Source: Lewinellaceae bacterium
GTDB taxonomy: Bacteria > Bacteroidota > Bacteroidia > Chitinophagales > Saprospiraceae
Assembly (NCBI GenBank): GCA_016719605.1
Contig: JADJYW010000015.1
Location: 124,001-188,000, forward strand
DNA: 64,000 nt
Direction of reading: 5' to 3'
Positions 1 through 6,706 of the stretch are shown piece by piece. Positions within the stretch are counted from its first letter, which is position 1. The number at the start of each line of letters is the position of its first letter. Both the position numbers and the translations under genes were made by a program. Under the pieces are notes generated by a model that worked only from the letters and a program-made list of their open reading frames with translations, was not told the DNA's origin and did no database searches.

Positions 1-1579
1 TCCGGGGCTTGATGGGGCGCCCATGTGACCGGCCCCGGGCGTTTTTCACCCGTCGTGCCCCAGCCTGTGCCGAGGGGCAGGATGTCGCGCGGGCGGACGA
101 TACCGTCGCGGTCGCGGTCGCCCGGCCACACGCAATCGTCGGTGCAGGGGTGTAGGGGCAGGCACCGACAAACCGGTCGTCGTACAGTACCTGCAATTGT
201 TCGATACGGTCAAAACCGTAGGTGACGTTCTGGAGGTTGTTCAGGCCCTCGCCGCGGTGGTAGGCAAAAGCGGCATCGAAGGAAAACACGGCGCCGGGCG
301 GGAAGTGGCCGACGTACATGCTGGGCACCATGGCGGACATGGAAAAGCATAAGCCAAAAGATTCGAACATGGACCAGTCCGCCGAATTGTTCGGGTGGCC
401 CGGAAACGCATAGTCAGTAGGTTGCCCTTGCCAATCGTAGCCATCGCCTCCGTCCCTCAACGGACTTCCGTCGCGCCACCGTCCGTGCAGGTTGTGGAAA
501 AATTCTACCGGGTCGGACAAAGGTTGAAGCATGGCGACAACCGGGTCGCAAAGCCCCCAAAGGTAGTGGTACATACTCTTGTAGAGTGGCCGGTTCAGGT
601 AGGTCAACGACGTTACCGGCGGGTTGTCCCCGAAGGAGTTGGGGTCCCCCGAATTTGGGGCGGCATCGTGGTTGAACTGATTATAGGTGAACATGGAATT
701 TAGCAGGACATTGGTTCCAAAATAGTCGTCATATGCCTTCCCGAGTTGCGGGTCGTTCCACAGCGCCACGGCCACCGAATCCAAGGTGGTACCGGAGCGG
801 TTGGTGATGGTATAGGAAAAAAAGACGGTTTCGTTCAGCAGGTTGTCGCCGCTGCAGTCCAAGGCCCAGGCGGTGAACTGCACGTCTACGCCGACGGGTA
901 CGCCGAGGAACTTACCGTGCGCGTCGTTGAAAATCGTCCACAGCATTTGCCCGGCCAACACGTTGGGGGCCAAAGCGGGCGGGTGCGGATAATCGCCGTC
1001 GTAGGGATTGTATATGCCGTCCTTATTCACATCCCGGAACGGCGCCGACACGTCCGCCGGGAGCGGAAAACCGACCTGCGCCTTGAAGTGCGGATTGCCC
1101 CGGCCGGGCCAGGCCAATACGTTGGGCAGGGGATTGTCCAGCACGCCGTTGTCGGCCCAGTCGGCTCGGTGCATTTCTAAATCCAGCCTGCTCACGCCGA
1201 AAAAGCGATCCCAGCGCAGGGCGTTCAGGCTGTCGGTTGGCCAGTGCCCGCTGTACGGGCCGGCGGTGAACGGATATGGATTTGGATACTCGGTCTGGCA
1301 GGAAACCCGGATTTGTCCGGCACTGTCTTTTCCGCCGATCCACAGCCCGGCGCTGGACATGCCCGCGCAGGGTTTGTCGCTGCCGTCAAAGTCTATCGAG
1401 ATCGGCGGGTTGCCGTATTGATAGATGTTCTGCACAGGATGGCCCGGTTGCAGGCCGTGTACCCGCATTCGGTTGGCGTGCAGTGTTGCCACAGCGGTCG
1501 GTTTTGACGCGACGGGTTGGGCGTTTGTTTCACAAAAACAAACGAGTACGAGGCTGGAAAGTAGCGTGAGTCTGAGCAT
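1..1579 (-). CDS. Secreted T9SS-type surface protein, 3' end outside window, one frameshift
   Basis: Reading from the ATG at 1579 leftwards gives about 477 codons of continuous protein before an apparent frameshift. It begins with a signal peptide (MLRLTLLSSLVLVCFC, then NAQ), followed by an extracellular-type region rich in Gly, Asp, Pro and aromatics. A calcium-loop-like segment DVNKDGIYNPYDGD lies near residue 200. Around 147-150 (a run of four G on the plus strand) the sensible frame changes: continuing in frame gives low-complexity Ala/Arg sequence, while the other frame gives CTDDCVWPGDRDRDGIVRPR and a dockerin-like Gly-rich stretch. That stretch is typical of Saprospiria proteins that end in a T9SS sorting domain. 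One base missing from the homopolymer explains this. The sorting domain would lie beyond the window edge. The protein is inferred to be exported and surface attached; its specific function is unknown. Confidence 0.8.
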   Translation of the reverse strand, partial: MLRLTLLSSLVLVCFCETNAQPVASKPTAVATLHANRMRVHGLQPGHPVQNIYQYGNPPISIDFDGSDKPCAGMSSAGLWIGGKDSAGQIRVSCQTEYPNPYPFTAGPYSGHWPTDSLNALRWDRFFGVSRLDLEMHRADWADNGVLDNPLPNVLAWPGRGNPHFKAQVGFPLPADVSAPFRDVNKDGIYNPYDGDYPHPPALAPNVLAGQMLWTIFNDAHGKFLGVPVGVDVQFTAWALDCSGDNLLNETVFFSYTITNRSGTTLDSVAVALWNDPQLGKAYDDYFGTNVLLNSMFTYNQFNHDAAPNSGDPNSFGDNPPVTSLTYLNRPLYKSMYHYLWGLCDPVVAMLQPLSDPVEFFHNLHGRWRDGSPLRDGGDGYDWQGQPTDYAFPGHPNNSADWSMFESFGLCFSMSAMVPSMYVGHFPPGAVFSFDAAFAYHRGEGLNNLQNVTYGFDRIEQLQVLYDDRFVGACPYTPAPTIACGRATATATVSSARATSCPSAQAGARRVKNARGRSHGRPIKPR

Positions 1580-1741
1580 GGCGTTGTTTGTGTCCCGGAA
1601 AGGAGTTCCGGGACACAGCAGGCAAACATACCAAACCCTTCGCCTTAGAAATCAATTTTTGTGTGAACGCCCCCTCTCCATACCCGAACGCGGCATCTGG
1701 ATGAGCGAAGGCTCCCACAGACCTTCCAGGTTTTTGAAACC

Positions 1742-1976
1742 CTACGGTATGTACACAAGTTCCTTGTTGTCAAATTAGGGGCGTAGCCCCGATGCCGTTT
1801 ATAGCTAATGGTGCGATAACACAAGAGCCGCGTTAGCGGCGGCACGATTATCACCAATTTTTTGGCCAATAGTCGGTTTTCGTGCCGGGGCTAAAGCCCC
1901 TCTTGGTTTAAATGATGGGTTTTTTATAAACGGTGTCGGGGTTGCGCCCCTGATTCGACTTGTTTACATACCGTAG
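1742..1976. repeat. Nested inverted-repeat element (MITE-like)
   Basis: The left arm 1742-1803 and right arm 1925-1976 are imperfect reverse complements. CTACGGTATGTACACAAG pairs with its near copy at the right end, and the block around GGGGCGTAGCCCCGATGCCG pairs with GGGGCGCAACCCCGACACCG read from the other strand. Inside, a second imperfect palindrome runs from GGTGCGATAA to TTATCACC. There is no coding capacity. The structure is that of a small non-autonomous element or a long cruciform; no target duplication was identified. Confidence 0.6.
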
Positions 1977-2140
1977 AGGGTTTCTGGTTGGAGGGTTTCA
2001 GAAAACGGCGCGAAGGTATGGAATGCACTTGAGCGGGAATGTTCAGAAAAGTGTGTCAAACAAAACGAGTGGGTTAAAGGATAAAATTGAATGAATGATG
2101 ATGTCACTTGTTTTTAGGATTTTCGGCGGTTTTTGAGTGT

Positions 2141-2307
2141 GTTCAGAAAATTGTGTCAACGGTGCTTGTGTCAACCTTGAAACGCCGCGCGCGGGTCTTT
2201 TGACCCCGCGCCAACCGCTTGATTATCAGATACTATTGTGCGGGGTCAAAAGACCCACGCACGGCACCTTTGTTTTAAACATGACCCATTGACACAGTTT
2301 TCTGAAC
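2141..2307. mobile_element. Small non-autonomous element with IS256-like ends
   Basis: The 19-bp ends at 2141-2159 and 2289-2307 are inverted with one mismatch. They enclose about 130 bp without a gene. The interior holds another inverted pair, GCGGGTCTTTTGACCCCGC near 2191 and GCGGGGTCAAAAGACCC near 2239. This looks like a MITE that could have been moved by the related transposase next to it. Confidence 0.55.
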
Positions 2308-2320
2308 AGTCTCCGGTTTT

Positions 2321-2368
2321 TTTCCCGGCGTTTGGGAGGAACCGTGGTCCCTCCCAAACGCCGGGAAA
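2321..2368. repeat. Hairpin beyond the transposase remnant
   Basis: The arms 2321-2339 and 2350-2368 are complementary over 19 bases (TTTCCCGGCGTTTGGGAGG and its complement) around a 10-base loop. It lies directly after the stop of the transposase remnant read on the minus strand. There is no T-run on either side, so a classical intrinsic terminator is not supported. Confidence 0.6.
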
Positions 2369-2372
2369 GTCC

Positions 2373-2764
2373 CTATTCCAGATGTTGAGCATACCGCTGG
2401 CCAAAGCGTTCTCGCAACTCCCGGCTGATGATGTTCCAGTTGAACACTGTTTTCTGCCGTAGGCCAGGATGAGGTACAGTTGCTTGTGCAGGGCCTTGTC
2501 GTTGACCCACCAGCCTTTGCTCTCGGCCACTTTTCGTATCTGCCGATGCAGCGCCTCCACCGCCCGATCTTCCTTCAAATGCGCATTCATCTCGCCTCCC
2601 AGCGCAGCATTCACCAAACACTGGATCAGGCCCGTCAATACGCCGCCAGACCCCACCAAACCAGCACCCTCTTTGAGCCGACTGATCGCTTCTTTTTCAA
2701 ATTCGTCGTAGTCAAAAGAACCCTCTTCAAAAGGCCCCTTCGTGTTTGTTCTAACTTTTGCCAT
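2373..2764 (-). pseudogene. IS256-family transposase remnant, internally deleted
   Basis: The start at 2764 gives MAKVRTNTKGPF and an N-terminal helical region like that of IS256-type transposases (LIQCLVNAALGGEMNAHL). After roughly 60 residues it jumps to sequence typical of the family C-terminus (KGWWVNDKALHKQLYL). It then needs a frame change to finish with FNWNIISRELRERF and a stop at 2373. The central catalytic DDE region is absent and the product is about 130 residues instead of about 400. It is therefore a non-functional deletion derivative inside the nested repeat ends. Family assignment rests on overall resemblance of the two termini. Confidence 0.7.
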
Positions 2765-2861
2765 GCGCAAATGCCTGTTTTTGCCCCAATGCCTTGACAC
2801 ACTTTTCTAAACAGTCTCGACACAGTTTTCTGAACACTCTCCTTTGGAATAAACTTTTCCC

Positions 2862-2869
2862 TACTTTTG
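2862..2869 (+). promoter_or_regulatory. -7 promoter element of fbp
   Basis: TACTTTTG matches the Bacteroidota -7 consensus TAnnTTTG exactly. Transcription would start about 5-8 bases downstream, so the mRNA leader would consist almost entirely of the 15-bp tandem repeat that follows. Confidence 0.6.
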
Positions 2870-2873
2870 CCTG

Positions 2874-3018
2874 CCCTCCAACCAGAAACCCTCCAACCAG
2901 AAACCTTCCAACCAGAAACCTTCCAACCAGAAACCTTCCAACCAGAAACCCTCCAACCAGAAACCCTCCAACCAGAAACCTTCCAACCAGAAACCCTCCA
3001 ACCAGAAACCTTCCAACC
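2874..3018 (+). repeat. 15-bp tandem repeat, about 9.5 copies, in the fbp leader
   Basis: The unit CCTTCCAACCAGAAA (variant CCCTCCAACCAGAAA) is repeated head to tail with AACCAGAAACC starting every 15 bases from 2881 to 3001. The array ends seven bases before the fbp start codon. Each unit has a single G, so the transcript would be almost free of secondary structure. Units of the same family occur at 16703-16807, 21595-21627 and 43982-44110, and in reverse orientation near 1980 and 10010-10105. Confidence 0.9.
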
Positions 3019-3025
3019 GTTTTCT

Positions 3026-4084
3026 ATGGCCACCACAACAAAAAAAGCACCGGAAACCATTGCAACCCAACAGCACGGCAACCGCATCGTCACCCTCGAC
3101 GAGTTCATCATCCGCTCGGAAAAAGACTTTGAGTACGCTACAGGCGAACTCACTGGCCTGCTGCGCGATATCGGGGTGGCTGCCAAAATCATCAACCGGG
3201 AGGTAAACAAGGCAGGGCTGGTCAATATCATCGGCGTAGCCGACAGCGGCGACAACGCATCGGGCGACAAGCAGCAAAAACTTGATGTGTATGCCAACGA
3301 GAAACTCATTGAGTGCCTCCAAAACAGCGGCGAATGCTGTGCCATTGCCTCCGAGGAAAACGACGACATCATTCAGGTATCGCCCGTAAATTCCAAAAAA
3401 AGCAACTACATCGTGTTGTTCGACCCGCTCGACGGCTCCTCCAATATAGACGTGAATGTCTCCGTGGGCACCATCTTCGCTATTTACCGGCGTCGAAGCG
3501 ATGCCGCCGGCCCGGCTACCAAAGAGGACTTTTTGCAGCCGGGCACCAAACAGGTGGCCGCCGGTTATGTGCTGTACGGAACATCCACGATTCTGGTTTA
3601 CACCACCGGCCACGGCGTGAACGGCTTCACGCTCGACCCCAGTATCGGCGAGTTTTGCCTCAGCCACCGGAACCTCCGCATCCCCGAAAACGGACAGTTT
3701 TATGCCGTCAACCAGGGCTACTATTCCAAGTTCGACCTCGAAATGCGCCGCTACATTGACAACTGCAGCGACCAGAACTACGGCCTGCGCTACATCGGCT
3801 CCATGGTCAGCGATATCCACCGAATTCTTATCCAGGGCGGTATTTTCCTGTACCCCAGTACGCGCAAGTACCCCAAGGGCAAACTGCGCCTGCTGTACGA
3901 ATGCAATCCCCTCGCCATGGTGGTCGAACAGGCCGGCGGCAAATCCCTCACCACCCAACTCAAACGCATCCTCGACATGGAACCCCGAGAGCTCCACCAG
4001 CGCTGTACCATTGCCATCGGCTCGCCGGCCATGGTGGACGAACTGAAGGCTTTTGTGGAACGCTATTCGGCACTGCCGTTGTAA
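3026..4084 (+). CDS. fbp: Fructose-1,6-bisphosphatase, class I
   Basis: The 352-residue product catalyses hydrolysis of fructose 1,6-bisphosphate to fructose 6-phosphate in gluconeogenesis. Hallmarks are the metal-site segment LFDPLDGSSNIDVNVSVGTI (about residues 130-150), the acidic pair in ASEENDDI, the sugar-phosphate region YVLYGTSTILVYT, and the C-terminal CNPLAMVVEQAGG. Length and order fit class I enzymes. The start was placed at MATTTKKAPE because the upstream in-frame codons are just translated 15-mer repeat (QPETFQPETL). The gene appears monocistronic: a promoter motif and repeat leader lie in front and palindromes follow it. Confidence 0.95.
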   Translation: MATTTKKAPETIATQQHGNRIVTLDEFIIRSEKDFEYATGELTGLLRDIGVAAKIINREVNKAGLVNIIGVADSGDNASGDKQQKLDVYANEKLIECLQNSGECCAIASEENDDIIQVSPVNSKKSNYIVLFDPLDGSSNIDVNVSVGTIFAIYRRRSDAAGPATKEDFLQPGTKQVAAGYVLYGTSTILVYTTGHGVNGFTLDPSIGEFCLSHRNLRIPENGQFYAVNQGYYSKFDLEMRRYIDNCSDQNYGLRYIGSMVSDIHRILIQGGIFLYPSTRKYPKGKLRLLYECNPLAMVVEQAGGKSLTTQLKRILDMEPRELHQRCTIAIGSPAMVDELKAFVERYSALPL

Positions 4085-4090
4085 TAGTAC

Positions 4091-4164
4091 CGGCGGGTTT
4101 TAACCCGCCGCAACACAGCGGGTTTCAACCCACCCCAATACACACAGCGGGTTAAAACCCGCTG
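4091..4164. repeat. REP-like GCGGGTTTTAACCCGC palindromes
   Basis: Two strong palindromes, CGGCGGGTTTTAACCCGCCG (4091-4110) and CAGCGGGTTAAAACCCGCTG (4145-4164), flank a degenerate one at about 4116-4132. A close relative with an A-rich centre lies downstream of the metalloprotease at 28184-28239. They sit between stop and next start and could act as transcript-end hairpins. Confidence 0.7.
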
Positions 4165-4181
4165 CTACTTTCAAAGAAACC

Positions 4182-4940
4182 ATGATTCGAGCAGAAAATA
4201 TCTTCAAGTCCTTCGGTGACCAGCAGGTGCTCAAAGGCATCTCGTTCACTTTTGAGGCCGGCAAGTGCAACCTCATCATCGGCCGAAGCGGCTCGGGCAA
4301 AACTGTACTGGTAAAAATCCTCGTCGGGTTGCTGAAGCCCACTACCGGTACCGTTTGGTACGACGAAACGGATTTCACCGCATTGGATAAAAAAGAAATG
4401 CGGGCCATCCGCATGCAGATCGGGATGTTGTTTCAAGGCTCGGCCTTGTTCGACTCCCTGACCGTGGAGCAGAATATCCGTTTCCCGCTGGATATGTTCA
4501 CCAACCTGACCCCCAGGGAAAAACTCGATCGTGTCAACTATTGTCTGGAGCGCGTCAGCCTGGCAGGTAACAACAAAAAATACCCGGCCGAACTTTCCGG
4601 CGGCATGCAAAAACGCGTGGGCATCGCCCGGGCGATCGTGCTCCAGCCCAAATACCTGTTTTGCGATGAGCCAAACTCCGGCCTCGACCCCAAAACGGCG
4701 CTTGTCATTGACGAACTGATCCGCAGTATCACCGAAGAAAACAACATCACCACCATCATCAATACCCACGACATGAACTCGGTGATGGAAAACGGAGACA
4801 ACATCTGCTTCCTGTACGAAGGACAACTGGAGTGGAGCGGCACCCGCGACGAGGTGCTGGAAAGCACCAACGCGAACCTCCAGTCCTTCATTTTCGCCTC
4901 GCCGTTTTTGCAGCGGCTGCGGGATGCAGCACTACGGTAG
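4182..4940 (+). CDS. mlaF: ABC transporter ATP-binding protein, MlaF-like
   Basis: The 252-residue ATPase drives a phospholipid transporter of the Mla/Ttg2 type at the inner membrane. It has Walker A GRSGSGKTV (about residues 38-46), a Q-loop with the Mla-type phrase MLFQGSALFDSLTV, signature LSGGMQKRVGIARA, Walker B YLFCDEPNSGLDP and the H-loop INTHDM. The FQGSALFDSLTV segment separates it from sugar or drug ABC ATPases. Its presumed permease partner MlaE lies just downstream but on the opposite strand, tail to tail. That is unusual, since the two are normally cotranscribed. No MlaD-like substrate-binding gene is present in the window. Confidence 0.9.
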   Translation: MIRAENIFKSFGDQQVLKGISFTFEAGKCNLIIGRSGSGKTVLVKILVGLLKPTTGTVWYDETDFTALDKKEMRAIRMQIGMLFQGSALFDSLTVEQNIRFPLDMFTNLTPREKLDRVNYCLERVSLAGNNKKYPAELSGGMQKRVGIARAIVLQPKYLFCDEPNSGLDPKTALVIDELIRSITEENNITTIINTHDMNSVMENGDNICFLYEGQLEWSGTRDEVLESTNANLQSFIFASPFLQRLRDAALR

Positions 4941-4965
4941 GGGTCTATGTTTTTTCATTCAAATG

Positions 4966-5043
4966 CACCGCAGAGGCGCAGAGACGCGGAGTTGTTATTT
5001 TTTTGAAACCATCCTTTTTAGAAATTCTCCGCGGCTCTTTGGT
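4966..5043. repeat. CCGCAGAG/CTCCGCGG dispersed palindromic repeat
   Basis: CACCGCAGAGGCGCAGAGAC followed by GCGGAG (4966-4991) is partly complementary to CTCCGCGGCTCTTTGG at 5027-5042. Related sequences occur at 10147-10246, 12339-12357, 20924-21000 and around the MITE at 32030-32232. This copy lies exactly between the convergent mlaF and mlaE stops. Confidence 0.65.
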
Positions 5044-5067
5044 CTTGTGGTCAGGGAAATCCAAAAC

Positions 5068-5829
5068 CTAAACCGTCAGCACTACCGCCAGCAGGTAGTC
5101 GGCCAGCAGGATCATAATGTCGCTGTACACCACCGCGCGCGTGCTGGCTTGCCCCAATTCGATGCTGCCGCCCTGCACATAGTAGCCCTGGTAGCACGAC
5201 ACCGTGGAAAGCAGAAAAGCAAACACGAACGCTTTCACATACATCATAAACACGTTGTACGGCTCAAAAAAGGAGCGCAGCCCCTGGATGTATTCGTCGT
5301 CGGTAATCAGGTCGGTAGGCACGCTGGCTAAGTAGCCGCCCACAATGGCGACATACGCCGAAAACGTCACCAGCAGCGGGATCGCTACCAACGCGCCAAC
5401 CATCTTGGGCCGGATAAGGTATGCGGCAGTATTCACGCCCATCACCTCCATCGCATCTATGTGCTCTTTTTGGCGCATGCCGCCGATCTCGGCGGTCATA
5501 TTGGAGCCGACTTTGCCGGCCAGCACCAGGCAGGTAATCGTTGGCGAAAGTTCGATGATCGCCAGGTCGCGTACGATGTAGCCGATGTAGTACCGCGGGA
5601 TGAGCTGGCCGTCCAACTGGTAAGCAAACTGTACTGCTGCTACCGCGCCGATAAAAACGGAGATCAGGCAAACAATGATCAGCGAGCCGACACCGATATC
5701 GTTGGTCTGGCGCATCGTCTCTTTCCAGTACATGGCAAACTTCTCCGGGCGTCCGAAGGCTTGCCGCATCATTTGCAAATACCGACCAAAATGGAAAAGG
5801 AAATTGAATCGCTTGTCAACGGTCATCAT
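5068..5829 (-). CDS. mlaE: ABC transporter permease, MlaE-like
   Basis: The 253-residue polytopic protein belongs to the MlaE permease family, which forms the membrane pore for lipid transport between inner and outer membrane. Typical features are the N-terminal amphipathic segment, the glycine-containing helix VGSLIIVCLISVFIGAVAA, the conserved ELSPTITCLVLAGKVGSNMT loop, the E-I-G-x-M motif (AEIGGMRQKEHIDAMEVMGV) and three further hydrophobic helices. It faces mlaF with 127 bp between the stops, a gap that holds a dispersed palindromic repeat. An AACCTTTG element at 5856-5863, read on the minus strand, is one base from the promoter consensus and lies about 26 bases before the ATG. Confidence 0.9.
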   Translation of the reverse strand: MMTVDKRFNFLFHFGRYLQMMRQAFGRPEKFAMYWKETMRQTNDIGVGSLIIVCLISVFIGAVAAVQFAYQLDGQLIPRYYIGYIVRDLAIIELSPTITCLVLAGKVGSNMTAEIGGMRQKEHIDAMEVMGVNTAAYLIRPKMVGALVAIPLLVTFSAYVAIVGGYLASVPTDLITDDEYIQGLRSFFEPYNVFMMYVKAFVFAFLLSTVSCYQGYYVQGGSIELGQASTRAVVYSDIMILLADYLLAVVLTV

Positions 5830-5965
5830 AGGCGCTTGCCTTTTTTTAAAGGGTTCAAAGGTTGGGTTTTTTTCAAAACTTTGGGCAGTGTTTCTGGTTT
5901 AAACCCGACAATTTACTGGTTCAAACGATTCAATAATTTGATTTCCAACCTATAAATCCATTCCC

Positions 5966-6697
5966 GTGTCTGATCCTTCCGCTCCGGGCCGTGTCCCGAT
6001 TGCTGTCGTTACCGGCGGCACCAAAGGTCTCGGCCGCGCCGTCGCCGAAATTTTCGCCGCTAACGGCTTCGACGTGTGCGTTTGTGCCCGCACGCCGGCC
6101 GACCTCGATGCCATGCAGCGCCATTGGTCGGCGGCCTTCCCCGGGCGCCGCCTGTTCACCCAACCTGCCGACCTCGGCAACAAGGCCGACGTGCTCCGCT
6201 TCGCCGATGCCGTACGCGCCGAATACCCGCAGATAGATGTTCTGGTGAACAATGCCGGCCTTTTTGTCCCGGATTCGGTTTCGGGCGAAGCCGACGGCGC
6301 CCTCGAACGCCTCATGGAAATCAACGTGTACAGTGCCTACCACCTGACCCGCGCGCTGCTCCCGCTCTTGCTCCCCTACCGCCACGGACACATTTTCAAT
6401 ATGTGCAGCATCGCCAGCCAGGTCGCGTATCCCAACGGCGGCTCGTATACCATCTCAAAATTTGCCCTGCTTGGTTTCTCCAAAGCGCTTCGGGAGGAAC
6501 TGAAAACCACAGGCATCAAAGTCACCGCCATCCTGCCCGGCGCTACCTGGTCGGACTCCTGGCGGGGCGCCGATTTTCCCACCGAACGGCTCATGCAAGC
6601 CGACGACATTGCCAAAATGGTTTGGGCCGCTTACCAACTGTCCGACTCAGCCGTGGTGGAGGAACTGATCATTCGCCCCCAACTGGGCGACCTTTAA
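5966..6697 (+). CDS. Short-chain dehydrogenase/reductase (SDR)
   Basis: A classical SDR of 243 residues with the nucleotide-binding motif TGGTKGLGRAV (residues 16-26), the NNAG motif (about 92-95), the catalytic Ser in NMCSIAS and the Tyr-x-x-x-Lys pair in GSYTISKFAL. It presumably reduces or oxidises a small carbonyl/alcohol substrate with NAD(P)H; the substrate cannot be told from sequence. The start is a GTG at 5966 because no ATG precedes the Rossmann fold. It is divergent from mlaE and convergent with the glycosyltransferase, so it is probably its own unit. FabG-like 3-oxoacyl reductase activity is possible but not specifically supported. Confidence 0.85.
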   Translation: MSDPSAPGRVPIAVVTGGTKGLGRAVAEIFAANGFDVCVCARTPADLDAMQRHWSAAFPGRRLFTQPADLGNKADVLRFADAVRAEYPQIDVLVNNAGLFVPDSVSGEADGALERLMEINVYSAYHLTRALLPLLLPYRHGHIFNMCSIASQVAYPNGGSYTISKFALLGFSKALREELKTTGIKVTAILPGATWSDSWRGADFPTERLMQADDIAKMVWAAYQLSDSAVVEELIIRPQLGDL

Positions 6698-6706
6698 CAA
6701 CATGCG

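Larger units (their letters stand above)
2041..2842. mobile_element. Degenerate IS256-like insertion sequence with nested ends
   Basis: Five copies of one terminal sequence are present. Two read GTTCAGAAAAGTGTGTCAA (2041-2059) and GTTCAGAAAATTGTGTCAA (2141-2159). Three are inverted: TTGACACAGTTTTCTGAAC (2289-2307), TTGACACACTTTTCTAAAC (2794-2812) and a third copy at 2819-2835; all three are followed by an AGTCTC-like extension. The outermost good pair, 2041/2794, encloses a broken transposase gene on the minus strand. The pair 2141/2289 delimits a second, 167-bp element. The fifth end at 2819-2842 suggests a further partial copy. The whole reads as nested insertions followed by decay. Confidence 0.7.

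Noticed and set aside
2321..2368. Intrinsic terminator of the transposase
   Set aside because: The stem is strong but no T-run follows on either strand, so only a hairpin is claimed.
2874..3018. CRISPR-like array
   Set aside because: The 15-bp units are contiguous with no unique spacers and no cas genes are nearby.
2867..3025. In-frame N-terminal extension of fructose bisphosphatase made of QPETF/QPETL repeats
   Set aside because: It is simply the translated 15-mer leader repeat; class I enzymes start near the ATG at 3026, and the extension would begin inside the promoter element.
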